From Chryseobacterium sp. Tr-659 (GTDB taxonomy: Bacteria; Bacteroidota; Bacteroidia; Flavobacteriales; Weeksellaceae), in assembly GCF_011752975.1 (NCBI RefSeq), contig NZ_VWWP01000003.1, positions 186,001 to 250,000 on the forward strand: a DNA stretch of 64,000 bases. The letters run 5' to 3'. Below the pieces are notes generated by a model. It searched no databases and had not been told where the DNA came from. It saw nothing but the letters and a program-made list of their open reading frames with translations. A program made the position numbers and the translations under genes. Numbering within the stretch: position 1 is the stretch's first letter; every line of letters starts with the position of its first letter. Of this stretch, positions 53,852-61,749 are shown piece after piece.

Positions 53852-55444
53852 ATGAAAAAAACATCATTATTAGGAGGAATCAAGGAGAACTTCCCTTCCG
53901 GGCTCGTTGTATTCTTAGTAGCACTTCCATTGTGCTTAGGAATCGCTTTAGCTTCCGGTGCTCCCCCATTATCCGGCATCATTGCCGGAATTGTGGGCGG
54001 ACTGGTTGTAGGTTGTATCAGTAACTCAAATATATCCGTTTCAGGACCTGCAGCAGGACTTACTGCAATTGTTCTTACTGCTATCACAGACCTTGGAGCA
54101 TTTGAACTGTTCTTGTGTGCCGGTATCATTGCCGGACTCATCCAGCTGGTTTTAGGATTTGTAAGAGCAGGAAGTATTTCCAATTATTTTCCTAACAACG
54201 TTATTGAAGGAATGCTTGCCGCTATCGGTATCATTATTATTTTAAAACAGATTCCTCATGCATTGGGATTCGATAAAGATTATGAAGGAAACCAGTCTCT
54301 TTTCAGCAACGGAATCAATTTCAATTATTTTACAGAGCTTTTCGGAGCTATTCATCCAGGGGCTATCATTGTAACATTAGTTTCTGTCGGAATTCTTATC
54401 GCATGGGATAAAGTTCCCGGATTAAGAAGAATGAAAATGCTTCCCGGAGCTTTGGTAGCTGTGGTTATCGGGATTGCTTTAAATGAAGTTTTTAAACTAT
54501 CCGGAAGTTCTTTAGCAATAGGAACGGAGCATTTGGTATCTCTTCCGGTTCCACAGTCCCTGGATGATTTTAAAAATCTGATCATAATGCCCGATTTCGG
54601 AGGTTTTACCAATCCTAAAGTATGGATTGTAGGAGCAACTATTGCCATTGTAGCTTCTATTGAAACATTACTTTGTATTGAAGCATCAGACAGATTAGAT
54701 AAGCAGAGAAGAATTACAGATACCAATCTGGAGCTTAAAGCTCAGGGAATAGGAAATCTGGTTAGCTCGTTCATCGGAGGACTTCCTATGACATCTGTAG
54801 TGGTAAGAAGTTCTGCCAATGCAAATGCGGGAGCAACCTCTAAAGTATCTGCCATGATCCACGGAGTTCTCCTGTTGGTATGTGTACTTTCCATTCCTTT
54901 TATCTTAAACCTGATTCCACTTGCAACGCTTGCTGCTGTATTGATTCTTGTTGGATACAAACTGGCTAAGCCTGCGACCTTCAAACATTTCTGGCATCTT
55001 GGAAAATTCCAGTTTGTACCATTTGTGGCAACTGTTGTAGCCGTTGTGGCAACAGATTTATTAAAAGGTGTAGGAATTGGTCTTGCCATCTCTATTTTCT
55101 ATATTCTTCAGGGAAATATGAAAAGAGCCTATTATCTGAGCAGAGAAAAACTGGATGATGCAGACGGAATCAAAATTAAGCTGGCTGAAGAAGTCTCCTT
55201 CTTAAATAAAGCAGCCATTAAAAAAACACTTAAAAACATAAAATCAAACTCAAGCGTGATTATTGATGCCCGAGAAACATCATACATTGCAACCGATGTA
55301 TTGGAAATGATTCAGGACTTCGCCAATATCCGCGCAAAAGAAGAGGACATTACTGTAGAACTTCTGGGCTTTAAAACATCATACAGAGATTATGAAAGAA
55401 GCCAGGACTCTCACATTTTGGTCACTCATAAAAGAGCGATGTAA
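53852..55444 (+). CDS. SulP-family anion transporter with STAS domain
   Basis: 530 residues. About 12 hydrophobic segments, family signatures LPLCLGIALASGAPPLSGI and SNSNISVSGPAAGL at the N-terminus, then a cytoplasmic STAS domain (about 430-530, VIIDARETSYIATDVLEMI). SulP members carry sulfate, bicarbonate or other anions. Flanking carbonic anhydrases on both sides favour bicarbonate. No sulfate-assimilation gene is near. Confidence 0.93.
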   Translation: MKKTSLLGGIKENFPSGLVVFLVALPLCLGIALASGAPPLSGIIAGIVGGLVVGCISNSNISVSGPAAGLTAIVLTAITDLGAFELFLCAGIIAGLIQLVLGFVRAGSISNYFPNNVIEGMLAAIGIIIILKQIPHALGFDKDYEGNQSLFSNGINFNYFTELFGAIHPGAIIVTLVSVGILIAWDKVPGLRRMKMLPGALVAVVIGIALNEVFKLSGSSLAIGTEHLVSLPVPQSLDDFKNLIIMPDFGGFTNPKVWIVGATIAIVASIETLLCIEASDRLDKQRRITDTNLELKAQGIGNLVSSFIGGLPMTSVVVRSSANANAGATSKVSAMIHGVLLLVCVLSIPFILNLIPLATLAAVLILVGYKLAKPATFKHFWHLGKFQFVPFVATVVAVVATDLLKGVGIGLAISIFYILQGNMKRAYYLSREKLDDADGIKIKLAEEVSFLNKAAIKKTLKNIKSNSSVIIDARETSYIATDVLEMIQDFANIRAKEEDITVELLGFKTSYRDYERSQDSHILVTHKRAM

Positions 55445-55506
55445 AAAATGATTGCTCATCAATTTATTTTTTTAACTTTAAAATTCAAAACAATAGAAAT
55501 TATTAT

Positions 55507-56142
55507 ATGAAAGCACATACATACGAAACCCAGTCGACAATTACACCTGAGAAAGCTTTAGACTTTTTGAAAGAAGGAAACCAGAGGTTTGTAAACAACC
55601 TTAAAGCTAACAGAGATCTTCTTGAGCAGGTAAATGCTACCCGTGAAGGGCAATGGCCTTTTGCTGTGGTTCTAAGCTGTATAGACAGCCGTACTTCTGC
55701 AGAGTTAATCTTTGATCAGGGATTGGGAGATGTTTTCAGCATCAGAATTGCCGGTAACTTTGTTAATCAGGATATCTTGGGCTCAATGGAATTTGGCTGT
55801 AATGTAGCAGGTTCTAAACTTATTGTAGTTTTAGGACATACTAAATGCGGAGCTCTAAAAGGAGGTCTTGATGCAGCACAAATTGAAGGACTGGGAATGG
55901 ATAACCTGAACCACCTGATCAATCACTTTAACCCTATCATCAATGAAGTTATTCAGGAGAATGAAGAGCGTTCATCAAAAAACAGTTCTCTTCTTGAAAG
56001 ACTGAATCACCAGAATGTAAAAAGCGCGATCGAAGACATCCGTAAACAGAGCTCAACATTGAGAAACCTTGAAAATGAAGGAAAAATCAAAATCGTTGGT
56101 GCTAATTATGATGTTGAAACCGGAGCTGTAAGCTGGTTATAG
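55507..56142 (+). CDS. Beta-class carbonic anhydrase, copy 2
   Basis: 211 residues. Zinc ligands Cys58, His111, Cys114; Asp60/Arg62 dyad in SCIDSR; GHTKCGALKGG. It has a longer N-terminal helical arm (KALDFLKEGNQRFVNN) and belongs to a different beta subgroup from copy 1. No signal peptide. Ends before a strong terminator. Confidence 0.95.
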   Translation: MKAHTYETQSTITPEKALDFLKEGNQRFVNNLKANRDLLEQVNATREGQWPFAVVLSCIDSRTSAELIFDQGLGDVFSIRIAGNFVNQDILGSMEFGCNVAGSKLIVVLGHTKCGALKGGLDAAQIEGLGMDNLNHLINHFNPIINEVIQENEERSSKNSSLLERLNHQNVKSAIEDIRKQSSTLRNLENEGKIKIVGANYDVETGAVSWL

Positions 56143-56223
56143 AATTCAGCAGTTCCAAAAAACGTATAAATATAATCTAACTCAGATAAATTGATTGGAA
56201 ATTAATTATCAAAAGTACATCAG

Positions 56224-56256
56224 AAGGCCATCGGAAATCCGATGGCCTTTATTTTA
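56224..56256 (+). terminator. Terminator of the carbonic anhydrase/SulP operon
   Basis: Perfect 12-bp stem AAGGCCATCGGA / TCCGATGGCCTT with a 2-base gap in the loop, followed on the plus strand by TTATTTTATT. It lies 36 bases before the convergent pth stop and may act for both, although the minus strand lacks a U-run. Confidence 0.88.
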
Positions 56257-56284
56257 TTCAACTGATAGGTAAGCTATCAATGAT

Positions 56285-56848
56285 CTATTTTCCGTTAAAC
56301 GCGGACATCGTATTGTTAATTCCTGCAAAAACAAAAGAGAGACTGGCTTTTGAGAATGTTTCAATTCTTTCTGTAAGCTTTTCTAATTCTTCTTCATTCC
56401 AGGTTCCTAATACGTAATCTACCTGGCGGCCTGCTGCAAAATCAGCAGAGATCCCAAAACGAAGTCTTGCATAATTTTGAGTCTGCAATACTTCATTGAT
56501 GTTCTTAAGCCCATTATGACCAGCATCAGAACCTTTGCCTTTCATTCTTAAAGTCCCGAAAGGAAGTGCAAGATCATCTGTAACAATCAACACATTCTCC
56601 AAAGGGATATTTTCTTTCTGCATCCAGTATTTCACTGCATTACCGGAGAGATTCATATAAGTATCCGGTTTAAGGACAAAGACTTTTCTTCCTTTGTGCT
56701 TTCCTTCTGCCATCCAGCCAAAGTTGGTAGTATTGAATGAAACATCCAGCAGTTCTGCTATTTTCTCTGCTACTTTAAACCCTATATTATGTCGTGTATT
56801 TTCATATTCCGGGCCTTTATTTCCAAGCCCAACAATTAAATATTTCAT
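56285..56848 (-). CDS. pth: Peptidyl-tRNA hydrolase
   Basis: 187 residues, normal length. Releases tRNA from stalled peptidyl-t[24 protein letters not shown] includes the catalytic His20 and Asn21; [10 protein letters not shown] and GHNGLKN (substrate-contact motifs) follow. Essential housekeeping gene. Confidence 0.97.
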   Translation of the reverse strand: MKYLIVGLGNKGPEYENTRHNIGFKVAEKIAELLDVSFNTTNFGWMAEGKHKGRKVFVLKPDTYMNLSGNAVKYWMQKENIPLENVLIVTDDLALPFGTLRMKGKGSDAGHNGLKNINEVLQTQNYARLRFGISADFAAGRQVDYVLGTWNEEELEKLTERIETFSKASLSFVFAGINNTMSAFNGK

Positions 56849-56884
56849 CAGAAATTTTTTGCAAAATTAAGGCATAAAAAATAA

Positions 56885-56914
56885 AAAACTCAATCTTAGG
56901 AAAGATTGAGTTTG
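56885..56914 (-). terminator. Terminator after the first lipoprotein gene
   Basis: Stem AAACTCAATCTT / AAGATTGAGTTT with a short loop, followed on the minus strand by a U-run (TTTTTTATTTT). It separates the lipoprotein gene from pth. Confidence 0.85.
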
Positions 56915-56934
56915 AATATTGTTAAAAATTTATT

Positions 56935-57864
56935 CTATTGTGGTTTGTAGATATAATTAACGCCATATCCTTTTGTCATATAAGTTTGAGGATCATAAAC
57001 GTAATTTGTACTCTTTACAATTGGTGTAGGAATTGCCGGCGTAAGATCTGTTACTGACCATCTCTTCGGGTTATTCGGTGACAGGATAAGACTTTCTTTA
57101 TCATTAATCACTGTAGATAATAATCTTGAGATTTTATATACTTCCGGTAATAAAGTGAAAGGGCTTACCTGATTATCATAAGCATAATATTCATAGCTAT
57201 ATCTGTTGGTAACTGCTCCAAATGCACCTCCTGCCATGGTACCATAATGTCTCACTACTTTAGAAATATTATCACCAACATATGTATATGCTGTTTTAGA
57301 GAAATCTGTAAAAGCAAGCGGAGCTCCTGTTACATCCGGACCATTTTTCATAATGATGGAATCCAGTTTCGCCGTAGCTGCATTGTACTTTATGCTATAA
57401 AGAGTTTTCTCTTTTTTCAATAGTGTCTGCGGCCCAGGCGTAGTTGCAGGTGGAACTGGCGGAGGTCTTCTGAAAGTTGAACGGTTTTCCGATATCATCT
57501 GTAACTTGTTGTTTACATAAGTAAACAGTTGAGTATATGATACACTATCTTTATCTAGTTTTCCGTTTCCGTCAAGATCCAGAAATCCATTAAAATTAAT
57601 CTGGCTGATTTTATCACCACTGTACATGATATCTGTGATAGAAGCACTATCTGTGATCACTTTCGTCACAAGAAGACCACTATAACGGTACTCAGCAATA
57701 GTATCTTTATCTGTAATTTCTCTGTATAATGCTCTGGGGCCGCTTAATCCTCCTGTATTGTTTAAATCCAATAAAGGATTTCCGTCCTCATCTAATAAAT
57801 TCTTGCAGGAGTGTATTGAGGAAAAGCCTGCAATTAGTAAAATAAAATAGAAAATTTGTTTCAT
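56935..57864 (-). CDS. Lipoprotein of unknown function, paralogue of the gene at 57964
   Basis: 309 residues. Lipoprotein signal ending GFSSIHSC (Cys20). The remainder is a beta-rich domain with repeated Y-x-Y/T-Y strands (YSYEYYAYDNQ, TNYVYDP), and a block SPFTLLPEVYKISRLL...SPNNPKRW shared with the next gene. Probably a periplasmic or surface lipoprotein. Own -7 box upstream. Confidence 0.75.
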   Translation of the reverse strand: MKQIFYFILLIAGFSSIHSCKNLLDEDGNPLLDLNNTGGLSGPRALYREITDKDTIAEYRYSGLLVTKVITDSASITDIMYSGDKISQINFNGFLDLDGNGKLDKDSVSYTQLFTYVNNKLQMISENRSTFRRPPPVPPATTPGPQTLLKKEKTLYSIKYNAATAKLDSIIMKNGPDVTGAPLAFTDFSKTAYTYVGDNISKVVRHYGTMAGGAFGAVTNRYSYEYYAYDNQVSPFTLLPEVYKISRLLSTVINDKESLILSPNNPKRWSVTDLTPAIPTPIVKSTNYVYDPQTYMTKGYGVNYIYKPQ

Positions 57865-57890
57865 TTCCTGGTAATTGATTATTTTTTTGA

Positions 57891-57898
57891 CAAATATA
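57891..57898 (-). promoter_or_regulatory. -7 box for the lipoprotein gene at 56935
   Basis: Minus strand TATATTTG, exact TAnnTTTG, 26 bases before the ATG. No TTG at the -33 distance. The same placement is seen for the paralogue next to it. Confidence 0.5.
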
Positions 57899-57963
57899 AT
57901 TTTTTTTTGCCTAAAAGTTATATTATTATTTATATTCTGGTAAGTTTAGCAACTATTCTTCTC

Positions 57964-58839
57964 CTATAAGTTTTTATAGGTATACACTATATTCTGATTT
58001 TTTTCTACCACCGGATATCCCTGATTATCATAAGAATAACTCTGAGCTGTATTAACCGCAGCAGCCGGAGGTGGAAATTGTATGTACATAGAGGTAGGGT
58101 TATTCGGGGATACTCTGTAGAAATTAGCCGGATTCATCAAACTCTGCATAATAAAATAGACTGAAGGAAGTGTAGAGAATGGGCTTTTCTGAGCATCGTA
58201 ATTCTGGAAGCTATACTTGGTTACTACCGCTGTACTCATATTCGGAGCACCATTAATATCCAGAATTCCTTTAGAGTATACTACCTGGAAGATATTATCC
58301 TTTTCATATACAAAGGTATAGTCTATAAACATGTTATAAGCACTAATCCCACCTGCTTTTCTTTTCTCAAGGATCTTAGTGAGTTTCCCTGTTGTAGTAT
58401 CATAAGTAAAGGCATAATCACTTAGGAATGAATTGGCAGCAGTTGTTCCGGTTGCTGTACAGGTAGCATTATAAATTTTCTTTCCTGTAGCATCGGGAAC
58501 GACATTAAATTCATAAGCAAGACTGGCAGTGGCAGAACTTACAAATTTAATTTTCGTGATGTTCTTGTCTGTATAAGTTACTGTTCCTGTATAAGCAGCA
58601 CTTCCCCCGGCAGCTTCATCTTTAAAAACTGTTTGCTGCAAAGCTCCTGTTCCGGCTGTACTAATATATTCTTCCTGAGAAGTATTATTTACATTAATCT
58701 TTGTCAGAATTCTCTTAGGAGGCGGTCCATCATCAGGATTAGGGATGGATTCTGTGGGATCTGAGGTTGTATTACATGCTGTCAGCAGCCCAAGAAAAGC
58801 AATACCGGCAAACATTTTAAAAAAATAGTTTTTTACCAT
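57964..58839 (-). CDS. Lipoprotein of unknown function, paralogue of the gene at 56935
   Basis: 291 residues from ATG at 58839 (MVKNYFFKMFAGIAFLGLL), which gives a clean lipoprotein signal with Cys at residue 22 (LLTAC). An ATG at 58863 (299 residues) lies inside the promoter box and is unlikely. The shared block reads SPFSTLPSVYFIMQSL...SPNNPTSM. Function unknown. Confidence 0.75.
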   Translation of the reverse strand: MVKNYFFKMFAGIAFLGLLTACNTTSDPTESIPNPDDGPPPKRILTKINVNNTSQEEYISTAGTGALQQTVFKDEAAGGSAAYTGTVTYTDKNITKIKFVSSATASLAYEFNVVPDATGKKIYNATCTATGTTAANSFLSDYAFTYDTTTGKLTKILEKRKAGGISAYNMFIDYTFVYEKDNIFQVVYSKGILDINGAPNMSTAVVTKYSFQNYDAQKSPFSTLPSVYFIMQSLMNPANFYRVSPNNPTSMYIQFPPPAAAVNTAQSYSYDNQGYPVVEKNQNIVYTYKNL

Positions 58840-58860
58840 ATAGAATTTTTTTAGCTTGCT

Positions 58861-58894
58861 CAAATATAATTCAATTTTCGATAATACACTTCAA
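58861..58894 (-). promoter_or_regulatory. Promoter of the lipoprotein gene at 57964
   Basis: Minus strand: TTG at 58894-58892, 23-base spacer, TATATTTG at 58868-58861 (exact). It supports the downstream ATG as the start, with a leader of about 17 bases. Confidence 0.6.
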
Positions 58895-58931
58895 TTTATA
58901 CGAACAAATTCACAAGAAATAGACTTAATAA

Positions 58932-58967
58932 ACAAAAAAAATCTAAAAACATAACGTTTTTAGATTT
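58932..58967 (-). terminator. Terminator of the three-gene secreted-protein operon
   Basis: 12-bp stem AAATCTAAAAAC / GTTTTTAGATTT with a 5-base loop, followed on the minus strand by eight T. It lies 25 bases after the stop of the last gene. Confidence 0.85.
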
Positions 58968-58991
58968 CTATTTATTGTATAATGATAAAAA

Positions 58992-59729
58992 TTAGTAAGG
59001 TTGTAATACCGATGTTGTTAAAACAGATTGAGACATATCGCTATTCAGGTTGTTGGTATCAATAGCTCTTCCTATTCCCAATGTTATTCCTGTAACAGCT
59101 CTTTTTATACAGGCTACTTTTACCGAATATTTATTTTTAGGGGTAAGATTAGCCAATGTTGCGTTAAGATTAAAAATCTTGTAAGCTCCGGTTTCTCCTA
59201 ATAACACATCTGTTCTTACGGCTCTAAGCTTATCGTCTACGAATACTCCACAAGCAAAACTTCCTGAGCTCGTTCCTGTCTTCTGAACAGTGGTCTGAAA
59301 TGAAAAAGTGACTTTATTCACAGCATTGGTAATAGAGAAGGTATCAACGGCTTCAGGAAGCACTGTCCAGTTACCGGCTAAAGCCTCTCCGTCATTATAA
59401 GGTAAAGTCTGACCGTTAGGCGTTGTAAAGCTTACGCCTGTTTTGTCTGCAACTGTATTCATGGAGAACAAAGACATACTACCTTGTCCGTCAGCAATCT
59501 TAATTCCCTTCCAATCGTTCACCGTTAATTCAGAATTATTGTGAAAAATATCTCCGGCATTTCCTGCGGAACCTTTCAACAGGTCAGTTCCACCCGTTCT
59601 TAATTCTTTTCTGAGATTCAGATCTCCGTTTACATCCAGCGTATTGGTAGGAGCAGAAGTATTGATACCCACCTGAGCATTCGTAAAAACAGCTAACAGT
59701 AAAGATGTTACAAATAATATTTTTTTCAT
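58992..59729 (-). CDS. Secreted protein with VGINT...LDVNG N-terminal motif, copy 3
   Basis: 245 residues from ATG at 59729 (MKKILFVTSLLLAVFTNA, signal peptide). A longer reading from 59840 overlaps the upstream gene by over 100 bases and places the signal peptide inside, so it is rejected. Mature N-terminus QVGINTSAPTNTLDVNGDLNLRKE, then a beta-rich domain with ACGVFVDDKLRAVR. Paralogous to the two genes upstream. Function unknown; possibly a surface adhesin or fibre-like protein. Confidence 0.78.
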   Translation of the reverse strand: MKKILFVTSLLLAVFTNAQVGINTSAPTNTLDVNGDLNLRKELRTGGTDLLKGSAGNAGDIFHNNSELTVNDWKGIKIADGQGSMSLFSMNTVADKTGVSFTTPNGQTLPYNDGEALAGNWTVLPEAVDTFSITNAVNKVTFSFQTTVQKTGTSSGSFACGVFVDDKLRAVRTDVLLGETGAYKIFNLNATLANLTPKNKYSVKVACIKRAVTGITLGIGRAIDTNNLNSDMSQSVLTTSVLQPY

Positions 59730-59736
59730 AATCCGT

Positions 59737-60558
59737 TTAGTTAATAATGGTGTTAAATACCTCAGGAACTTCATATACATCCACTTTAAGTGACGATTGT
59801 GCAATAAAGTCATTGATATTGGTATACACATTGGTACCAATAGTAAGGGTTTTACCTTGCGCCTCGTAAGAACCTAATCTTGTACAAGCTACACTTACTG
59901 TATGATTTCCTTTAGAAAGGTTTTCTACGATACCTATCTGAGTATGAGTAATGAAAGGATATGTTGTACTGATTGCTTTCAGATTTCTTTGTCTAAGATT
60001 TACCAGTTTATTATCTACAAAAATACCGCAAGCATAGTCTATAGAGGTATCGGGATTTCCATTTCCTCCAAAATCTGCCTGTACGACAGTTTCAAACAAA
60101 AAGTATGCTTTACTTTGGGTACTGAATACACTGATCGTTTGAGAAAGCCCGTCAATTTTCTTAAAACTCTGAAGCGAGCTGTAGTCTTTTCCTTTTGTAA
60201 AAGTAGCTCCTCTTGAAGCCATTCCTACGGTAGAGTTTTCCGAATCAGTAAATGTAACTCCCACTTTATCTGAAAAAGAGTTATTGTAAATCAGATAAAA
60301 TTTATTAGGTTCATATTCAGGAATACGAAGCGTTTTCCAGGTTGGAGCATACCCCAATCCCTGAGAAACCAGCACCTGGTCATTATTCCCTTGATACAAT
60401 GAGTTATCCGTAGCATCCTGAACCGCAATTTTATTTCTAAGATTAACATCTCCGTTTACATCCAGCTTTGCTTTCGGGGAAGGAGTATTAATTCCTACTT
60501 GAGCCGACAGCAAAATGCCCGTCATAAAAAACAGAGTTAATAATATTTTTCTCATCAT
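59737..60558 (-). CDS. Secreted protein with VGINT...LDVNG N-terminal motif, copy 2
   Basis: 273 residues. Signal peptide (MMRKILLTLFFMTGILLSA), mature start QVGINTPSPKAKLDVNGDVNLRNK. Shared core YACGIFVDNKLVNLR and VSVACTRLG with copies 1 and 3. Start codon overlaps the stop of copy 1 (TAATG). Function unknown. Confidence 0.8.
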   Translation of the reverse strand: MMRKILLTLFFMTGILLSAQVGINTPSPKAKLDVNGDVNLRNKIAVQDATDNSLYQGNNDQVLVSQGLGYAPTWKTLRIPEYEPNKFYLIYNNSFSDKVGVTFTDSENSTVGMASRGATFTKGKDYSSLQSFKKIDGLSQTISVFSTQSKAYFLFETVVQADFGGNGNPDTSIDYACGIFVDNKLVNLRQRNLKAISTTYPFITHTQIGIVENLSKGNHTVSVACTRLGSYEAQGKTLTIGTNVYTNINDFIAQSSLKVDVYEVPEVFNTIIN

Positions 60559-61379
60559 TAATTAGTTTTATAGGTTACATATTCGATCACATCAATCTTC
60601 ATTGTAGATTCCAAAGTAAATGGACTGGAAGCTCCGTTTGCATCCTGTACACTTCTCCCTACCGCAAATTGAGATGAAGAATTTGAAGTATCAATTTTTC
60701 TGCACGCGATTTCAAGTTTCTGAGGACCTATAGGAACATTCTGCTCCGTATAACTAAGCGTAAAGATGTAATCCTGAAGCCCGGCTTTGGCAGTATTGTT
60801 ATTGGAAGCAACCCTATCCGGACGTACTGCCACTAAAACTCCGTTTCTGAACACACCACATGCAAATCTGATATTTTCCGAAGTAGTAGCGGTAGGAGCT
60901 TTCATTTCAATCCCGGTCTGGAATTGATAGGTAAGCCTGTTTTTTCCGTTTTTAATAGTGAAATTATTTTCAAGCCCTGCAATTTTTACCCATTTTCCTT
61001 TGGAAGTATCAGTAAGAAGATCTCCAACATTGTTTTTATAGATATTATCACCTGCAACGCCGTTTGAAAGGGTAGTAACACCTACCTGATCGGAAGACAA
61101 ATATGAATTGATCAATTTATATTGTCCCTCTTCCATAAAGGAAACATTCACTGATTTCCAGACTGGAGGCAAGCCCTCTCCCTGAGAAACCAAAACCTGG
61201 CCGTTCAACCCTGCATCACCTGCCTGAGTTGAAGTACCAGCTACTCTAAGTTCTTTTCTTAAGGTGGTCTTTCCGTTCACATCAAGACTGGATTTTGGCT
61301 TGGATGTACCGATTCCCACCTGTGCGTTGGCGTAGAAAGAAACAAGTCCAGCCGCGCAGCAATATATTATTTTTTTCAT
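60558..61379 (-). CDS. Secreted protein with VGIGT...LDVNG N-terminal motif, copy 1
   Basis: 273 residues from ATG at 61379 (MKKIIYCCAAGLVSFYANA, signal peptide); an upstream ATG at 61403 would sit within the promoter box region. Mature start QVGIGTSKPKSSLDVNGKTTLRKE. Shared core FACGVFRNGVLVAVR and LEIACRKI. First gene of the three-copy operon. Confidence 0.8.
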   Translation of the reverse strand: MKKIIYCCAAGLVSFYANAQVGIGTSKPKSSLDVNGKTTLRKELRVAGTSTQAGDAGLNGQVLVSQGEGLPPVWKSVNVSFMEEGQYKLINSYLSSDQVGVTTLSNGVAGDNIYKNNVGDLLTDTSKGKWVKIAGLENNFTIKNGKNRLTYQFQTGIEMKAPTATTSENIRFACGVFRNGVLVAVRPDRVASNNNTAKAGLQDYIFTLSYTEQNVPIGPQKLEIACRKIDTSNSSSQFAVGRSVQDANGASSPFTLESTMKIDVIEYVTYKTN

Positions 61380-61390
61380 AACAAGGATTG

Positions 61391-61398
61391 CAAAGGTA
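61391..61398 (-). promoter_or_regulatory. Candidate -7 box for the three-gene secreted-protein operon
   Basis: Minus strand TACCTTTG, exact TAnnTTTG, 11 bases before the ATG, so the leader would be very short. The -33 TTG is too close (12 bases) for a standard promoter. Confidence 0.4.
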
Positions 61399-61521
61399 CA
61401 CAAACAAGATCAAAAAATTCCAGTTATATATTCATAAGCATATAGAAATAAACACTTTACAGAATAGAATTAATCACACATAAAAGTAGAATTATTTCTA
61501 CATAACTCTACTTTCATCGAA

Positions 61522-61574
61522 CAAAAAAAATTACGTATCGTCCCAAATCCTTTATAATCGGGGACTTACGTAAT
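61522..61574 (-). terminator. Terminator downstream of mfd
   Basis: Long imperfect hairpin: ATTACGTA (61530-61537) pairs with TACGTAAT (61567-61574) and the inner GTCCC pairs with GGGAC. On the minus strand it ends in eight T. It lies about 175 bases after the mfd stop. The stretch 61575-61749 between them holds no gene; a shorter AAGACC/GGTCTT hairpin at 61601-61620 lacks a U-run. Confidence 0.7.
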
Positions 61575-61749
61575 ATTTTTAATCATTCAAAAGTGATATC
61601 AAGACCCCAAAAAAGGTCTTAATTCTCTTCTTAATGAATATTATTGAAGAAAAACCTGATAAGAATCACAAAAAAACTTATAAAAACTTAAGTTTTTTAT
61701 AAACTTTTAATATCTTTTATAGAATATTTCATTTTTATAAAACGATAAT

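Noticed and set aside
59730..59840. Upstream extension of the third secreted paralogue
   Set aside because: It overlaps the preceding gene and puts the signal peptide at residue 38; the ATG at 59729 matches its paralogues.
61601..61620. AAGACC/GGTCTT hairpin after mfd
   Set aside because: Short stem with no U-run on either strand; the larger hairpin at 61522-61574 is the better terminator.
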